Source: Spirochaetota bacterium (GTDB lineage: Bacteria > Spirochaetota > Spirochaetia > Treponematales > UBA12059). Taken from it: DNA of 64,000 bases. The stretch is taken from the NCBI GenBank assembly GCA_029547205.1, contig JAKPPT010000132.1:25687-89686 (forward strand), given 5' to 3'. Below the pieces are notes generated by a model, which ran no database searches, had not been told where the DNA came from, and was given only the letters and a program-made list of their open reading frames with translations. Shown piece after piece: positions 7,627 through 15,145 of the stretch. The position numbers and the translations under genes are program-made. Within the stretch, counting starts at the first letter, position 1. Every line of letters begins with the position of its first letter.

Positions 7627-8568
7627 TTATTTTACAATGAGGGTTCCAGCTTTTCCGTCTACAGCAGCTTGTGCCTTTTCAAGACTGGTTATAATAACCT
7701 GTTTTCCTCTGCGCTTAATAAAATCGATTGCAGCTTCGATCTTTGGTCCCATGGAACCTTTGGGGAACTGTCCCTCTTTATGATACTGTTCAGCTTCAGC
7801 AATCGTCAGTTTATCGAGCTCTTTTTGATCGGGTTTCTTAAAGTTAATTGCTACTTTATCGACACCGGTGAGAATAAGGAGTTCATCAGCTTGAATTTGG
7901 CTAGCCAATAATGCACTCGCTCTATCCTTGTCAATTACTGCATCGACGCCATCATAGGTGCCGTCTGGATTTTTGCATACGGGAACACCACCGCCGCCTA
8001 CTGCTATAACGACTTTACCATTTTTAAGCAGTTCATGAATGGTCTCTTTTTCAACTACATCCACAGGAATGGGACTTGCTACAACTCTCCGGTATCCCCG
8101 TCCTGGATCTTCTTTCATAATCCATCCCTTTTTGCGGCATGCTTCAAGATCTGCTTCCTTAAAAAAAGGTCCAACATATTTGGTCGGATTTAACATCGAA
8201 GGATCATTTTTATCGACAACTACTTGTGTAACAACAGTTACGACATCCTTTTTGATGCCTTCTTTGATAAGCGCATTGAGGAGCGACTGTTGAATCATGT
8301 ACCCAATTGAACCCTGTGTATCCGCAACAATAACATTGAGTGGACTTGGTGGAACCTGTGAGGAACCAGCTTCATTTCTGATAAGATGCACACCCGCCTG
8401 TGGACCATTGCCATGTGTCAATACAACATGATGACCTTCTTTGATAAGTCCAACGATTGCAGCCATACTCTTTCGTGTATTGGCAAATTGTTCTTCGATG
8501 GTACCTTCAGTACCTTCTTCAATAAGCGCATTGCCACCTAATGCAACAACTATTGTTTTCCTACTCAT
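7627..8568 (-). CDS. arcC: Carbamate kinase
   Basis: A 313-residue amino-acid-kinase-fold enzyme: carbamoyl phosphate + ADP to ATP + NH3 + CO2. Motifs: VVALGGNALIEEGTEGT at the N-terminus, VLTHGNGPQAGVH, VASPIPVDVVE, VVIAVGGGGVPVC, and DGVDAVIDKDRASALLA. The frame is open 27 codons upstream, but ATG 8568 is used because AAAGGAAGT precedes it and it matches the family N-terminus. No arcA or arcB lies in the window, so the source of carbamoyl phosphate (arginine, purine or allantoin breakdown) is unclear. It yields substrate-level ATP. Confidence 0.95.
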   Translation of the reverse strand: MSRKTIVVALGGNALIEEGTEGTIEEQFANTRKSMAAIVGLIKEGHHVVLTHGNGPQAGVHLIRNEAGSSQVPPSPLNVIVADTQGSIGYMIQQSLLNALIKEGIKKDVVTVVTQVVVDKNDPSMLNPTKYVGPFFKEADLEACRKKGWIMKEDPGRGYRRVVASPIPVDVVEKETIHELLKNGKVVIAVGGGGVPVCKNPDGTYDGVDAVIDKDRASALLASQIQADELLILTGVDKVAINFKKPDQKELDKLTIAEAEQYHKEGQFPKGSMGPKIEAAIDFIKRRGKQVIITSLEKAQAAVDGKAGTLIVK

Positions 8569-8725
8569 ACGTACTTCCTTTGTTTCAACAGCACTTGTGT
8601 CCCATACTAAGGGAATTTTCAGTATATCAAGCTTATATGTTCCATGCAATGCATGCTAGCGTACTATACATCAAGATGCATATCTATACAAAGCGATGCC
8701 AGCAATTTTTGTTATTACATTTTAT

Positions 8726-8754
8726 TTTACAAGAGTAACTACTCAATTTATAAT
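8726..8754 (+). promoter_or_regulatory. Promoter predicting a leaderless mRNA (secreted HExxH protein gene)
   Basis: TTTACA (8726-8731), exactly 17 bp, TATAAT (8749-8754), then only 6 nt to ATG 8761. A transcript starting 6-7 nt after the -10 would begin at the start codon. No Shine-Dalgarno sequence is possible between them. Confidence 0.65.
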
Positions 8755-8760
8755 GATGGT

Positions 8761-9741
8761 ATGCGATCTCAATTTATTCTATTTGCACTGTTGTTACTAG
8801 GCAATTGGAATGTGAACAATTCTTCTCTTTATGCACAAAATGCATCTCAGTCATCTACTTCCACCAGTGCAGCACATTCTGCTTCAATTCCAGTTCCTAT
8901 TAAAGCCGATGCACAAACTATTTTTTTATCAAATCCTGATCACTGGCGACAAAAAGCTTTCGAAGTATATCATCTTACTGTCGGTAACAACATTATTGTC
9001 ATCAAGTTTTCTAGCTATGCTGAACAGCGAAAGTTCTTTTTTCGACTTACGTATTTTTCCAATCAGGATGACACTGAACACCACATTCAACCGGCATCGT
9101 ACTATGATGGAATGCATTCCTATAATGCCAATGATTACAACGCTGAAGAACTTGCTGATTTTTTTAATCAGCTCGCAAAACAGCATATGAATCCAGAACC
9201 AGGTGAAGCAGTGCTTTTGAATATGGCACTTTCATATAAAATTATAAAAAAAACCAATGCAGATTATAAACCGATAGGTGGTGCAATCATCAGTTTTTCT
9301 ATGGAAACAGAAATTGTACAAAGAAAACGGTATCTTGTGCATGAAACCATGCATGGTCTCTTTTACACTGTACCCAAACTGCGCGAAGCAATTTTTGCAA
9401 CAATTGAAAAGCTCACACCAACCGAAAAATATTTTTGGTACTTATTTTTAAAACATAAAGGAGAATTAGATAACCGCCCTGGCTTATCTGGTTATAATAT
9501 TAATAATAAGGAACTTGTAGTTAATGAAATATTTGCTCACGTAATGCAGACAGAACCTGAAGATATGGATGATTATTTTTTTACTATTTATATTCCAAGA
9601 ATGTTTAAGCTACTTCCTGAGGAAAAACAATTTCTTGAAAATTTTCTCAACACGAGTAGCTCTATGTTTTATAGTTTACGCTCACAGTTTGCTCAAGCAC
9701 TGGAAAAGTATTGCGGTCTAAAAAATGGCATTTTATTTTAG
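8761..9741 (+). CDS. Secreted zincin-like protein with HExxH motif
   Basis: A 326-residue exported protein. A signal peptide (MRSQFILFALLLLGNW to SSLYAQ) is followed by a Ser/Thr-rich linker and a compact domain. H194-E195-T-M-H198 forms HExxH, and N255-E256 in VVNEIFAHVMQTE is a plausible third zinc ligand of the gluzincin type 61 residues later. I do not recognise the exact family and no substrate can be named. The longer upstream reading (39 codons) is rejected because it would cover the promoter and mask the signal peptide. The start lacks a ribosome-binding site and is likely leaderless. It is followed by a small membrane protein gene. Confidence 0.68.
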   Translation: MRSQFILFALLLLGNWNVNNSSLYAQNASQSSTSTSAAHSASIPVPIKADAQTIFLSNPDHWRQKAFEVYHLTVGNNIIVIKFSSYAEQRKFFFRLTYFSNQDDTEHHIQPASYYDGMHSYNANDYNAEELADFFNQLAKQHMNPEPGEAVLLNMALSYKIIKKTNADYKPIGGAIISFSMETEIVQRKRYLVHETMHGLFYTVPKLREAIFATIEKLTPTEKYFWYLFLKHKGELDNRPGLSGYNINNKELVVNEIFAHVMQTEPEDMDDYFFTIYIPRMFKLLPEEKQFLENFLNTSSSMFYSLRSQFAQALEKYCGLKNGILF

Positions 9742-9866
9742 TTATCATGACAGAGGAGAAGCTTGTTAAATACGTATCGATATAGTATCATTGCTGTGCA
9801 TCACTGCTCTTTCCTGGTTGATTAACGTGCAACAGCGTGATGCAATTACCAATTTGGAGGAACGTT

Positions 9867-10283
9867 ATGAGTAAAATAAGTGCAAACTCTTTTGGAAAAG
9901 TATTATTACAAATTTCACTGGCAGTCATTCTTTTTCTGAGCGGACTTTCTATCTTTATTGATGGTTCACGGAATGAAGTCATCAGTACCATCGGTACTAT
10001 TTTTGCAAATAGTACTGTGCGCAATATAATTGCCTACAGCATAGCAATTATAGAATTACTTGCAGGAGCTTTGCTCGTGCTCGACTTTTTTTCCGTACAA
10101 TCACTGGAACGAACTATCAATTTCGCTCTCATCATCATTATTATTATCTGGATGATATTTATGGTCATTGCGGATGTTTTCCCTCTTGCAAACAGTAGAA
10201 TCGTATTTATACAGTGGCTTTACAAACTTGCCCAGCATATGTTAGTACTTGCTGGTCTTATTATTGTTAAGGCTAAAGCATAA
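9867..10283 (+). CDS. Small four-helix integral membrane protein (DoxX-like)
   Basis: A 139-residue protein with four hydrophobic helices: VLLQISLAVILFLSGLSIFI, IIAYSIAIIELLAGALLVLD, FALIIIIIIWMIFMVIADVF and LAQHMLVLAGLIIVKAKA. Size and helix spacing resemble DoxX/DoxD-like membrane proteins, whose function is generally uncertain. ATG 9867 has TTGGAGG upstream. Lies between the secreted HExxH protein and ychF on the same strand; it may be co-transcribed with neither. Function unknown. Confidence 0.65.
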   Translation: MSKISANSFGKVLLQISLAVILFLSGLSIFIDGSRNEVISTIGTIFANSTVRNIIAYSIAIIELLAGALLVLDFFSVQSLERTINFALIIIIIIWMIFMVIADVFPLANSRIVFIQWLYKLAQHMLVLAGLIIVKAKA

Positions 10284-10344
10284 CAACAGCGATACTAGAC
10301 ATTCGCTCTGATTGTGACAACATATCATTTTTCATGAGGTATAT

Positions 10345-11454
10345 ATGGCATTAAACTGCGGCATTGTTGGCTTGCCTAATGTGGGAAAATCAACTATTTT
10401 TTCGGCTCTTTCAAGCGCAAAAGCGGAAGCAGCAAATTATCCCTTTTGTACCATAGAACCTAATAAGGGAATTGTCTCTGTGCCAGACCCCCGTTTGGAT
10501 AGACTAGTCGAAATTTTTAAGCCCGAACGACGTGTTCCTGCTGTTGTAGAATTTGTTGATATTGCAGGGCTCGTCGCAGGAGCAAGCAAGGGTGAAGGCT
10601 TAGGTAATCAGTTTCTGGCACACATTCGTGAAACAGGTATTATTGCTCATGTCGTACGGTGTTTTGACAATCCCGATATTATCCATGTAGCCAATAAGGT
10701 TGATCCTATTAACGATATCGAAGTGATAGAAACCGAGCTTGCACTCGCCGATCTCGATACAGTTGATAAACGGCTCGATAAGGTTCAGCGCTCTGTTCGA
10801 GTACTAGGCGGTGAACAGAAACGATTAGCCGAAATAGAGCTCTCAGCGCTGGCCAAAGTAAAAGAAGCACTCGAGCATGGCAAACCAGCACGTTCAGTAC
10901 CGCTCACCGAAGACGAAGAAATCGAAGTGCGCAAATGTTTCCTGCTCACTAAAAAACCGCAAATTCTTGTCTGCAATACCGATGAAGATGGTATACACAA
11001 TGGAAACAAATACATTGATGCTGTACAAAAACGAGCACAACAAGAAGGTATGGAGGCTGTCATTATCTGTGGCAAGTTTGAAGCGGAACTAGCCGAGCTA
11101 GAAACTCAGGAAGAAAAACTTGCGTTTCTCGCTGAATTAGGACTCAAAGAATCCGGGCTCTCAGCGCTCATTCATTCCGCTTATCGGCTCCTAGGACTCC
11201 GTACCTTTTTCACTGCGGGTAGTGACGAATGTCGTGCATGGACAATTCGCGCTGGCGATAAAGCACCGCAGGCAGCAGGGGTTATTCACACCGATTTTGA
11301 AAAGGGTTTTATCAAAGCCGAAGTTTACTCGTTTAGCGATATCGATGCTGTCGGCTCCGAAGCTGCTCTCCGTTCAGCGGGCAAAATCCGTACCGAAGGC
11401 AGAGAGTATGTTGTCCAGGATGGCGACGTTATGTTTTTTAAATTCAACGTATGA
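10345..11454 (+). CDS. ychF: Ribosome-associated GTPase/ATPase YchF (OLA1 family)
   Basis: A 369-residue Obg-family P-loop NTPase. G1 is GLPNVGKSTIFSALSSAKAE, G3 is DIAGLVAGASKGEGLGNQFL and there is a coiled-coil insert around 140-200. The C-terminal TGS domain is SDECRAWTIRAGDKAPQAAG, then HTDFEKGFIKAEVYSF. Length and motifs are typical. YchF/OLA1 binds ATP in preference to GTP and associates with ribosomes and the proteasome or stress responses. GAGGT lies upstream of ATG. It converges on feoB with only 8 bp between stop codons. Confidence 0.96.
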   Translation: MALNCGIVGLPNVGKSTIFSALSSAKAEAANYPFCTIEPNKGIVSVPDPRLDRLVEIFKPERRVPAVVEFVDIAGLVAGASKGEGLGNQFLAHIRETGIIAHVVRCFDNPDIIHVANKVDPINDIEVIETELALADLDTVDKRLDKVQRSVRVLGGEQKRLAEIELSALAKVKEALEHGKPARSVPLTEDEEIEVRKCFLLTKKPQILVCNTDEDGIHNGNKYIDAVQKRAQQEGMEAVIICGKFEAELAELETQEEKLAFLAELGLKESGLSALIHSAYRLLGLRTFFTAGSDECRAWTIRAGDKAPQAAGVIHTDFEKGFIKAEVYSFSDIDAVGSEAALRSAGKIRTEGREYVVQDGDVMFFKFNV

Positions 11455-11462
11455 AATGCTCG

Positions 11463-13547
11463 TTATAATTGCATAACCAGCTGCGCAACATGTCTCACAA
11501 TAAAAGCGCTTATCCATGCTAAAAAGAGCCCCCAGCTTACAGAAAGAACAGCCCAGCGTGCTTTCCCTGTTTCTGTTTTCATAACAGCGAGCGTCGCAAC
11601 ACAGGGGGTATAGAGCACAATGAAAACGAGGTATGCGAGTGCTGTTGGTACTGTTATCACTGTAGGGAGCAATGTGCTCAAGTCGCCTGTAGATGCATAC
11701 AAAATACCCAGGGTTGAAATGACAACTTCTTTAGCAACAAAACCAGAGAGTAGCCCAACCGTCATTATCCAATCAAAGCCGAGCGGTTTAAATAGCCATG
11801 CAATGGTTCGTCCCATACCAGCAAGTAAACTGTTTGCACCTTGTTCAGGGTAATACGAAAGCAACCACAATAAAATTGACAGGCCCAGTATTATGGTACC
11901 AGCTTTTACGATATAACTTTTAGTTTTTGTCCATGCTGATAGAAACATATTTTTAATAAGAGGCATTCTATACGGTGGTAGCTCCATAATTACACCCTCT
12001 GATTGTTCCCGTATAATTGTTTTTGAAAGGAGCCAGCCAGTAAAAATGCCAGCAACAATACCCGTAAAATACAGGGAAAACACCACAAGTCCCGCATAAT
12101 TTTTAAAAAAGGCTCCAGCAAACAGCACATACACAGGAAGCCGGGCAGAACAGGACATAAACGGAATCATGAGCGACGCCTTAATTTTGTCTTTTTCATT
12201 ATCGAGTGTGCGAATAGCCATAAGAGCAGGAACATTACAGCCAAAACCCATTACGAGCGGAATAAATGCACGCCCATGCAATCCGAGTTTATGCATAATA
12301 TGATCGGTAACAAATGCAATCCGCGCCATATAACCGGAATCTTCTAAAAAGGATAAAAGAAAAAACATAATAAAAACATAAGGAGTCAACAGCAATACAT
12401 TTCCTGCTCCACCAATGATTCCATGCTGTAGAATACTTGAAAGCCATGCAGGCTGCAGCTTGCTCGCAATAGTTTGTATATATTCAAGCCCGATTTCTAA
12501 ATAGTTAATAAAAATATCACCAAGTGTAAAAGTGGTTTGAAACAATAAAAATATAACTACTAAAAAAACAGGAAGTCCAATGACTGGCTGGAGCACCACT
12601 TTGTCTATCAATGCACTGCGGTTTTTTCGTGCATAGTCATGATCTTTTCGGAGCTTTATACATTCACGAGCGATACCACGTGCAACTCCATAGAGCCAGA
12701 TGCCAAATTCTTCTGCAATGTACTCATCAATTTTGATTGTTTGTCGAGCATGTTTTTTAGTGCAATACTCTAATTTTGCAGCGAGCAATGATTGTTCCAG
12801 TTTTTCTGATCCGGGCATCTGTTGTTCTGTATAACATTTCAAACCTGTGTCACCTAAAAGGTAGAGCAGTGCTTCTGTAAAAGGAGTGATCTGTGGATAG
12901 TCTGTTTTCACCTGGCTTTGAAACATCGTATTTTCAATCATCACAGCTTCTATGGCAGTAAGTAATTCTGTTTCAGGACTAGCTGCGAGCTGTGCAAATG
13001 CTTTTTTCCCGGCATGTTCCTTACGATTCTGATGTGAAAATTCCAAAAGCTCAGCAAGCTGCGATTTAAGCTCCTCCAGTCCTCGTCCCAATCTCACAGA
13101 CATTGCAACTACAGGCATACCGAGCAGCGCAGAAAGTCGATTGGTATCGAGCAGTTTCCCTTCTGCTTCAAACTCATCCATCATGTTTACCGCTACGAGC
13201 ATGGGTACTCCAAGGCTTGCAAGCTGGAAGGTTAAATAGAGCTGACGTTCCAGATGTGGAGCTTCAAGTATATTGATGATTGCATCATAGTGCTCTGTAA
13301 ATAAATAATCCCTGCTAACCTTTTCATCGTCACTCCATGGAATTAACGAATAGGTACCGGGAAGGTCTTGCAAAACTATGGAATTTCCATTGAGTTCAAA
13401 TTTCCCCGATTTTTTCTCTACTGTTACTCCAGGCCAGTTTCCCACATACTGATTGCTGCCAGTCAAGGCATTGAACAGGGTTGTTTTTCCGCAATTAGGT
13501 TGCCCTATGACTGCAACAGTATATGTTTTATTATTCATGCGTGGCAT
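11463..13547 (-). CDS. feoB: Ferrous iron transport protein B
   Basis: A 694-residue Fe2+ transporter with an N-terminal G domain (G1 GQPNCGKTT, G2 GNWPGVTVEKK, G3 DLPGTYSL, G4 NMMD), an alpha-helical spacer, and a C-terminal membrane part with two Gate domains (PYVFIMFFLLSFLEDSGYMA, GFGCNVPALMAIRTLDN, SGFVAKEVVISTLGILYAS). ATG 13547 has AGGGAG 7 nt upstream; an internal ATG at 13538 forming ATGA with the feoA stop is the alternative. It overlaps feoA and is the last gene of dtxR-feoA-feoB. Confidence 0.96.
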   Translation of the reverse strand: MPRMNNKTYTVAVIGQPNCGKTTLFNALTGSNQYVGNWPGVTVEKKSGKFELNGNSIVLQDLPGTYSLIPWSDDEKVSRDYLFTEHYDAIINILEAPHLERQLYLTFQLASLGVPMLVAVNMMDEFEAEGKLLDTNRLSALLGMPVVAMSVRLGRGLEELKSQLAELLEFSHQNRKEHAGKKAFAQLAASPETELLTAIEAVMIENTMFQSQVKTDYPQITPFTEALLYLLGDTGLKCYTEQQMPGSEKLEQSLLAAKLEYCTKKHARQTIKIDEYIAEEFGIWLYGVARGIARECIKLRKDHDYARKNRSALIDKVVLQPVIGLPVFLVVIFLLFQTTFTLGDIFINYLEIGLEYIQTIASKLQPAWLSSILQHGIIGGAGNVLLLTPYVFIMFFLLSFLEDSGYMARIAFVTDHIMHKLGLHGRAFIPLVMGFGCNVPALMAIRTLDNEKDKIKASLMIPFMSCSARLPVYVLFAGAFFKNYAGLVVFSLYFTGIVAGIFTGWLLSKTIIREQSEGVIMELPPYRMPLIKNMFLSAWTKTKSYIVKAGTIILGLSILLWLLSYYPEQGANSLLAGMGRTIAWLFKPLGFDWIMTVGLLSGFVAKEVVISTLGILYASTGDLSTLLPTVITVPTALAYLVFIVLYTPCVATLAVMKTETGKARWAVLSVSWGLFLAWISAFIVRHVAQLVMQL

Positions 13548-13834
13548 CGATTTTCTCCCTTATCATGTTCACTGGAAGTTATCGTGTCATCCTGCTCAAG
13601 ACTATCGTTTTCAAGTACTGATATTTTTTTTGCAATTCCCTTTCCTATCATTAACACCGTACCGTTCGCTCGTAACAGCAATGGATGCCGTTTATCATTC
13701 TGTATAATCTCAAGCTCTGTGCCCGGGACAATACCAAGATCCTGGAGTCGTTTTTGCACTCCATGTCCGCCATTTATTTCAGTAACCCTATAGCTTTTCC
13801 CAGGAATAGATCCCAGTAAGTATATGTTAGACAC
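13535..13834 (-). CDS. feoA: Ferrous iron transport protein A (SH3-like)
   Basis: A 99-residue FeoA/SH3-like protein: GKSYRVTEINGGHGVQKRLQDLGIVPGTELEIIQ, shown here in parts as GKSYRVTEINGG, RLQDLGIVPGTELEI and RANGTVLMIGKGIAKKI. Start taken at GTG 13834 with GGAGG ten nt upstream; a longer in-frame ATG at 13867 has no ribosome-binding site. The C-terminal 20 residues are acidic/polar. It overlaps feoB by 13 nt. An operator-like palindrome overlaps its start codon. FeoA is thought to interact with FeoB in the cytoplasm. Confidence 0.88.
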   Translation of the reverse strand: MSNIYLLGSIPGKSYRVTEINGGHGVQKRLQDLGIVPGTELEIIQNDKRHPLLLRANGTVLMIGKGIAKKISVLENDSLEQDDTITSSEHDKGENRCHA

Positions 13835-13841
13835 GTCTAAC
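13826..13841. promoter_or_regulatory. Candidate DtxR-family operator over the feoA start
   Basis: GTTAGACACGTCTAAC is an inverted repeat (arms GTTAGAC and GTCTAAC, two-base spacer) overlapping the feoA GTG. It matches 12 of 16 positions of the site before the dtxR gene. The GTTAG/CTAAC half-sites resemble known IdeR/DtxR-type boxes. Confidence 0.55.
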
Positions 13842-13918
13842 AACCTCCGTAAAAAAATATACTGCACTGGCTCGATTCATCAGTAACCATCGCAGTTCGA
13901 TATTGGTAATCAAAATAG

Positions 13919-14296
13919 TTACACTGCATTGCACAAACCAGCTACAAATTGCTTTAGTTTTTGCAATGTTTCTTCTGAAAGCACATGTTCAATTTTGCAT
14001 GCGTCGGCTTCTGCTGTATCCAATGCAACACCAAGAACTTCGTTGAGAAACCGTGTAAGCACTGCATGTCTGTCCCTTATGAGGTCTGCCTTATTTTTTC
14101 CAGCTTGAGTCAGTGAAATTGTTCCGTAGTGTTCATACGTAACATATCCCTGATCGTGCAGTGAATGCATTGCATTGACCACCGAAGGTTTTGAAACGTG
14201 GAGCCGTTCTGCAATGTCGGTAATACGCACCTGACCTCTATGCTCTTCTGCAAGAAAACTTACCGATTCCAGATAATCTTCAAGCGACTGTGTCAT
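13919..14296 (-). CDS. DtxR/MntR-family metal-dependent repressor
   Basis: A 125-residue regulator. The winged helix is residues 5-65 (DYLESVSFLAEEHRGQVRIT, HVSKPSVVNAMHSLHDQGYV) and the metal-binding/dimerisation helices follow (LIRDRHAVLTRFLNEVLGV, ADACKIEHVLSEETLQKL; ligand candidates H103 region and E/H pairs). Short form without an SH3 domain, as in MntR. First gene before feoA and feoB, so iron (or manganese) control of Feo uptake is likely. An operator-like repeat begins two bases before its ATG, indicating autorepression. No ribosome-binding site is seen. Confidence 0.85.
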   Translation of the reverse strand: MTQSLEDYLESVSFLAEEHRGQVRITDIAERLHVSKPSVVNAMHSLHDQGYVTYEHYGTISLTQAGKNKADLIRDRHAVLTRFLNEVLGVALDTAEADACKIEHVLSEETLQKLKQFVAGLCNAV

Positions 14297-14297
14297 T

Positions 14298-14313
14298 GTT
14301 AGACTAGACTAAC
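14298..14313. promoter_or_regulatory. Candidate autoregulatory operator of the dtxR-type gene
   Basis: GTTAGACTAGACTAAC lies directly upstream of the repressor ATG, where the ribosome-binding site would normally be. It shares GTTAGAC and CTAAC with the feoA site, including the same overall length. Confidence 0.55.
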
Positions 14314-14486
14314 ACATGTATACTAGAAAGTCAATATCTTTAGAACAAAAACCGTGAGAAGTAAATATTGGATATAGTTTTTTGTTTTAGTTGCAATAAG
14401 GCTGTACGATTTACTAACATATGTTAAAAACCACTAAGCTCTATAATAACTTATTGCTATTTTGCTTGAAAACAGAAATATAACTG

Positions 14487-15122
14487 TTATATATAGTGTA
14501 TTATTATACTGGAGGATGTTTTTATGAAACAAAGTGTTATGATACTCTGTATGCTGCTTGTAGTTTTATCATTGCGCGTTTTATACCGACGGGTGGGAAT
14601 AGGACTTGTCGAAGGAAGACGCAGAAAAAGCGTTCCATACTGTTCACAGACAAATGCTTCATAGACAATTGAAGTTTTATTGTGAGTGTAAATAGTTTTT
14701 GTGACAGGGTACTTATGCTCACAGCTTTTGCAAGCTAATCGAAAGCTTGTGCTACCATTACATAATACTGTTTTTAATGATACGGTATCGGCAAACAATT
14801 TACAGAGTGTATTGAACGTTGGATTTGATATTGCACTATCGCTGCTTCCCTCTCGACTGCAAGAGGCAACAATATCCCAGAGCCCTATTCTGTTTTTTTC
14901 GAGTATATCCAGTTTTTCTTGATAATTTATGGGAAGAGAAACCTCTAAAAACGAAAAAACAAGCTCCCAAAAATGATTTTTAGGATTTCCATAGTATTCA
15001 TTTCGTTCAAGCGACAGTTTCCCGGGGAAAGAACCTAAAATGAGGACGCGTGTATCAGCATGCACTAGTGGTAAAAAGGAAACCATTATATTATCATTAG
15101 TACTGTACATACATAATTCCAT
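14487..15122 (-). CDS. DNA-deoxyinosine (hypoxanthine) glycosylase-like protein with aberrant C-terminus
   Basis: 211 residues as read. The N-terminal part matches UDG superfamily HDG-type glycosylases: ADTRVLILGSFPGKLSLERN, EYYGNPKNHFWELV, NRIGLWDIVASCSREGSSDS, SNPTFN, and the terminal LRLPSTSP motif. Family role: excision of hypoxanthine or uracil from DNA. Real homologues end about 10-15 residues after LPSTSP; here a 40-residue Ser/Ile-rich tail follows, which is the antisense of another gene's promoter and signal-peptide start (14524). The natural end therefore seems lost. Start uncertain (15122 or ATG 15086). It lies downstream of yhaN/yhaO. Confidence 0.7.
   Translation of the reverse strand: MELCMYSTNDNIMVSFLPLVHADTRVLILGSFPGKLSLERNEYYGNPKNHFWELVFSFLEVSLPINYQEKLDILEKNRIGLWDIVASCSREGSSDSAISNPTFNTLCKLFADTVSLKTVLCNGSTSFRLACKSCEHKYPVTKTIYTHNKTSIVYEAFVCEQYGTLFLRLPSTSPIPTRRYKTRNDKTTSSIQSIITLCFIKTSSSIIIHYI
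14524..14664 (+). pseudogene. Truncated start of an exported-protein gene
   Basis: GGAGG (14511-14515) precedes ATG 14524 and the encoded start MKQSVMILCMLLVVLSL is a typical signal-peptide beginning. The frame then turns basic and un-protein-like (RVLYRRVG, EGRRRKS) and stops at 14662. That later part is the antisense of the glycosylase gene. The simplest reading is a recombination junction near 14575-14600 that joined the 5' end of one gene to the 3' end of another. Confidence 0.45.
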
Positions 15123-15145
15123 TACTTAACATGCTGCTTATACGA

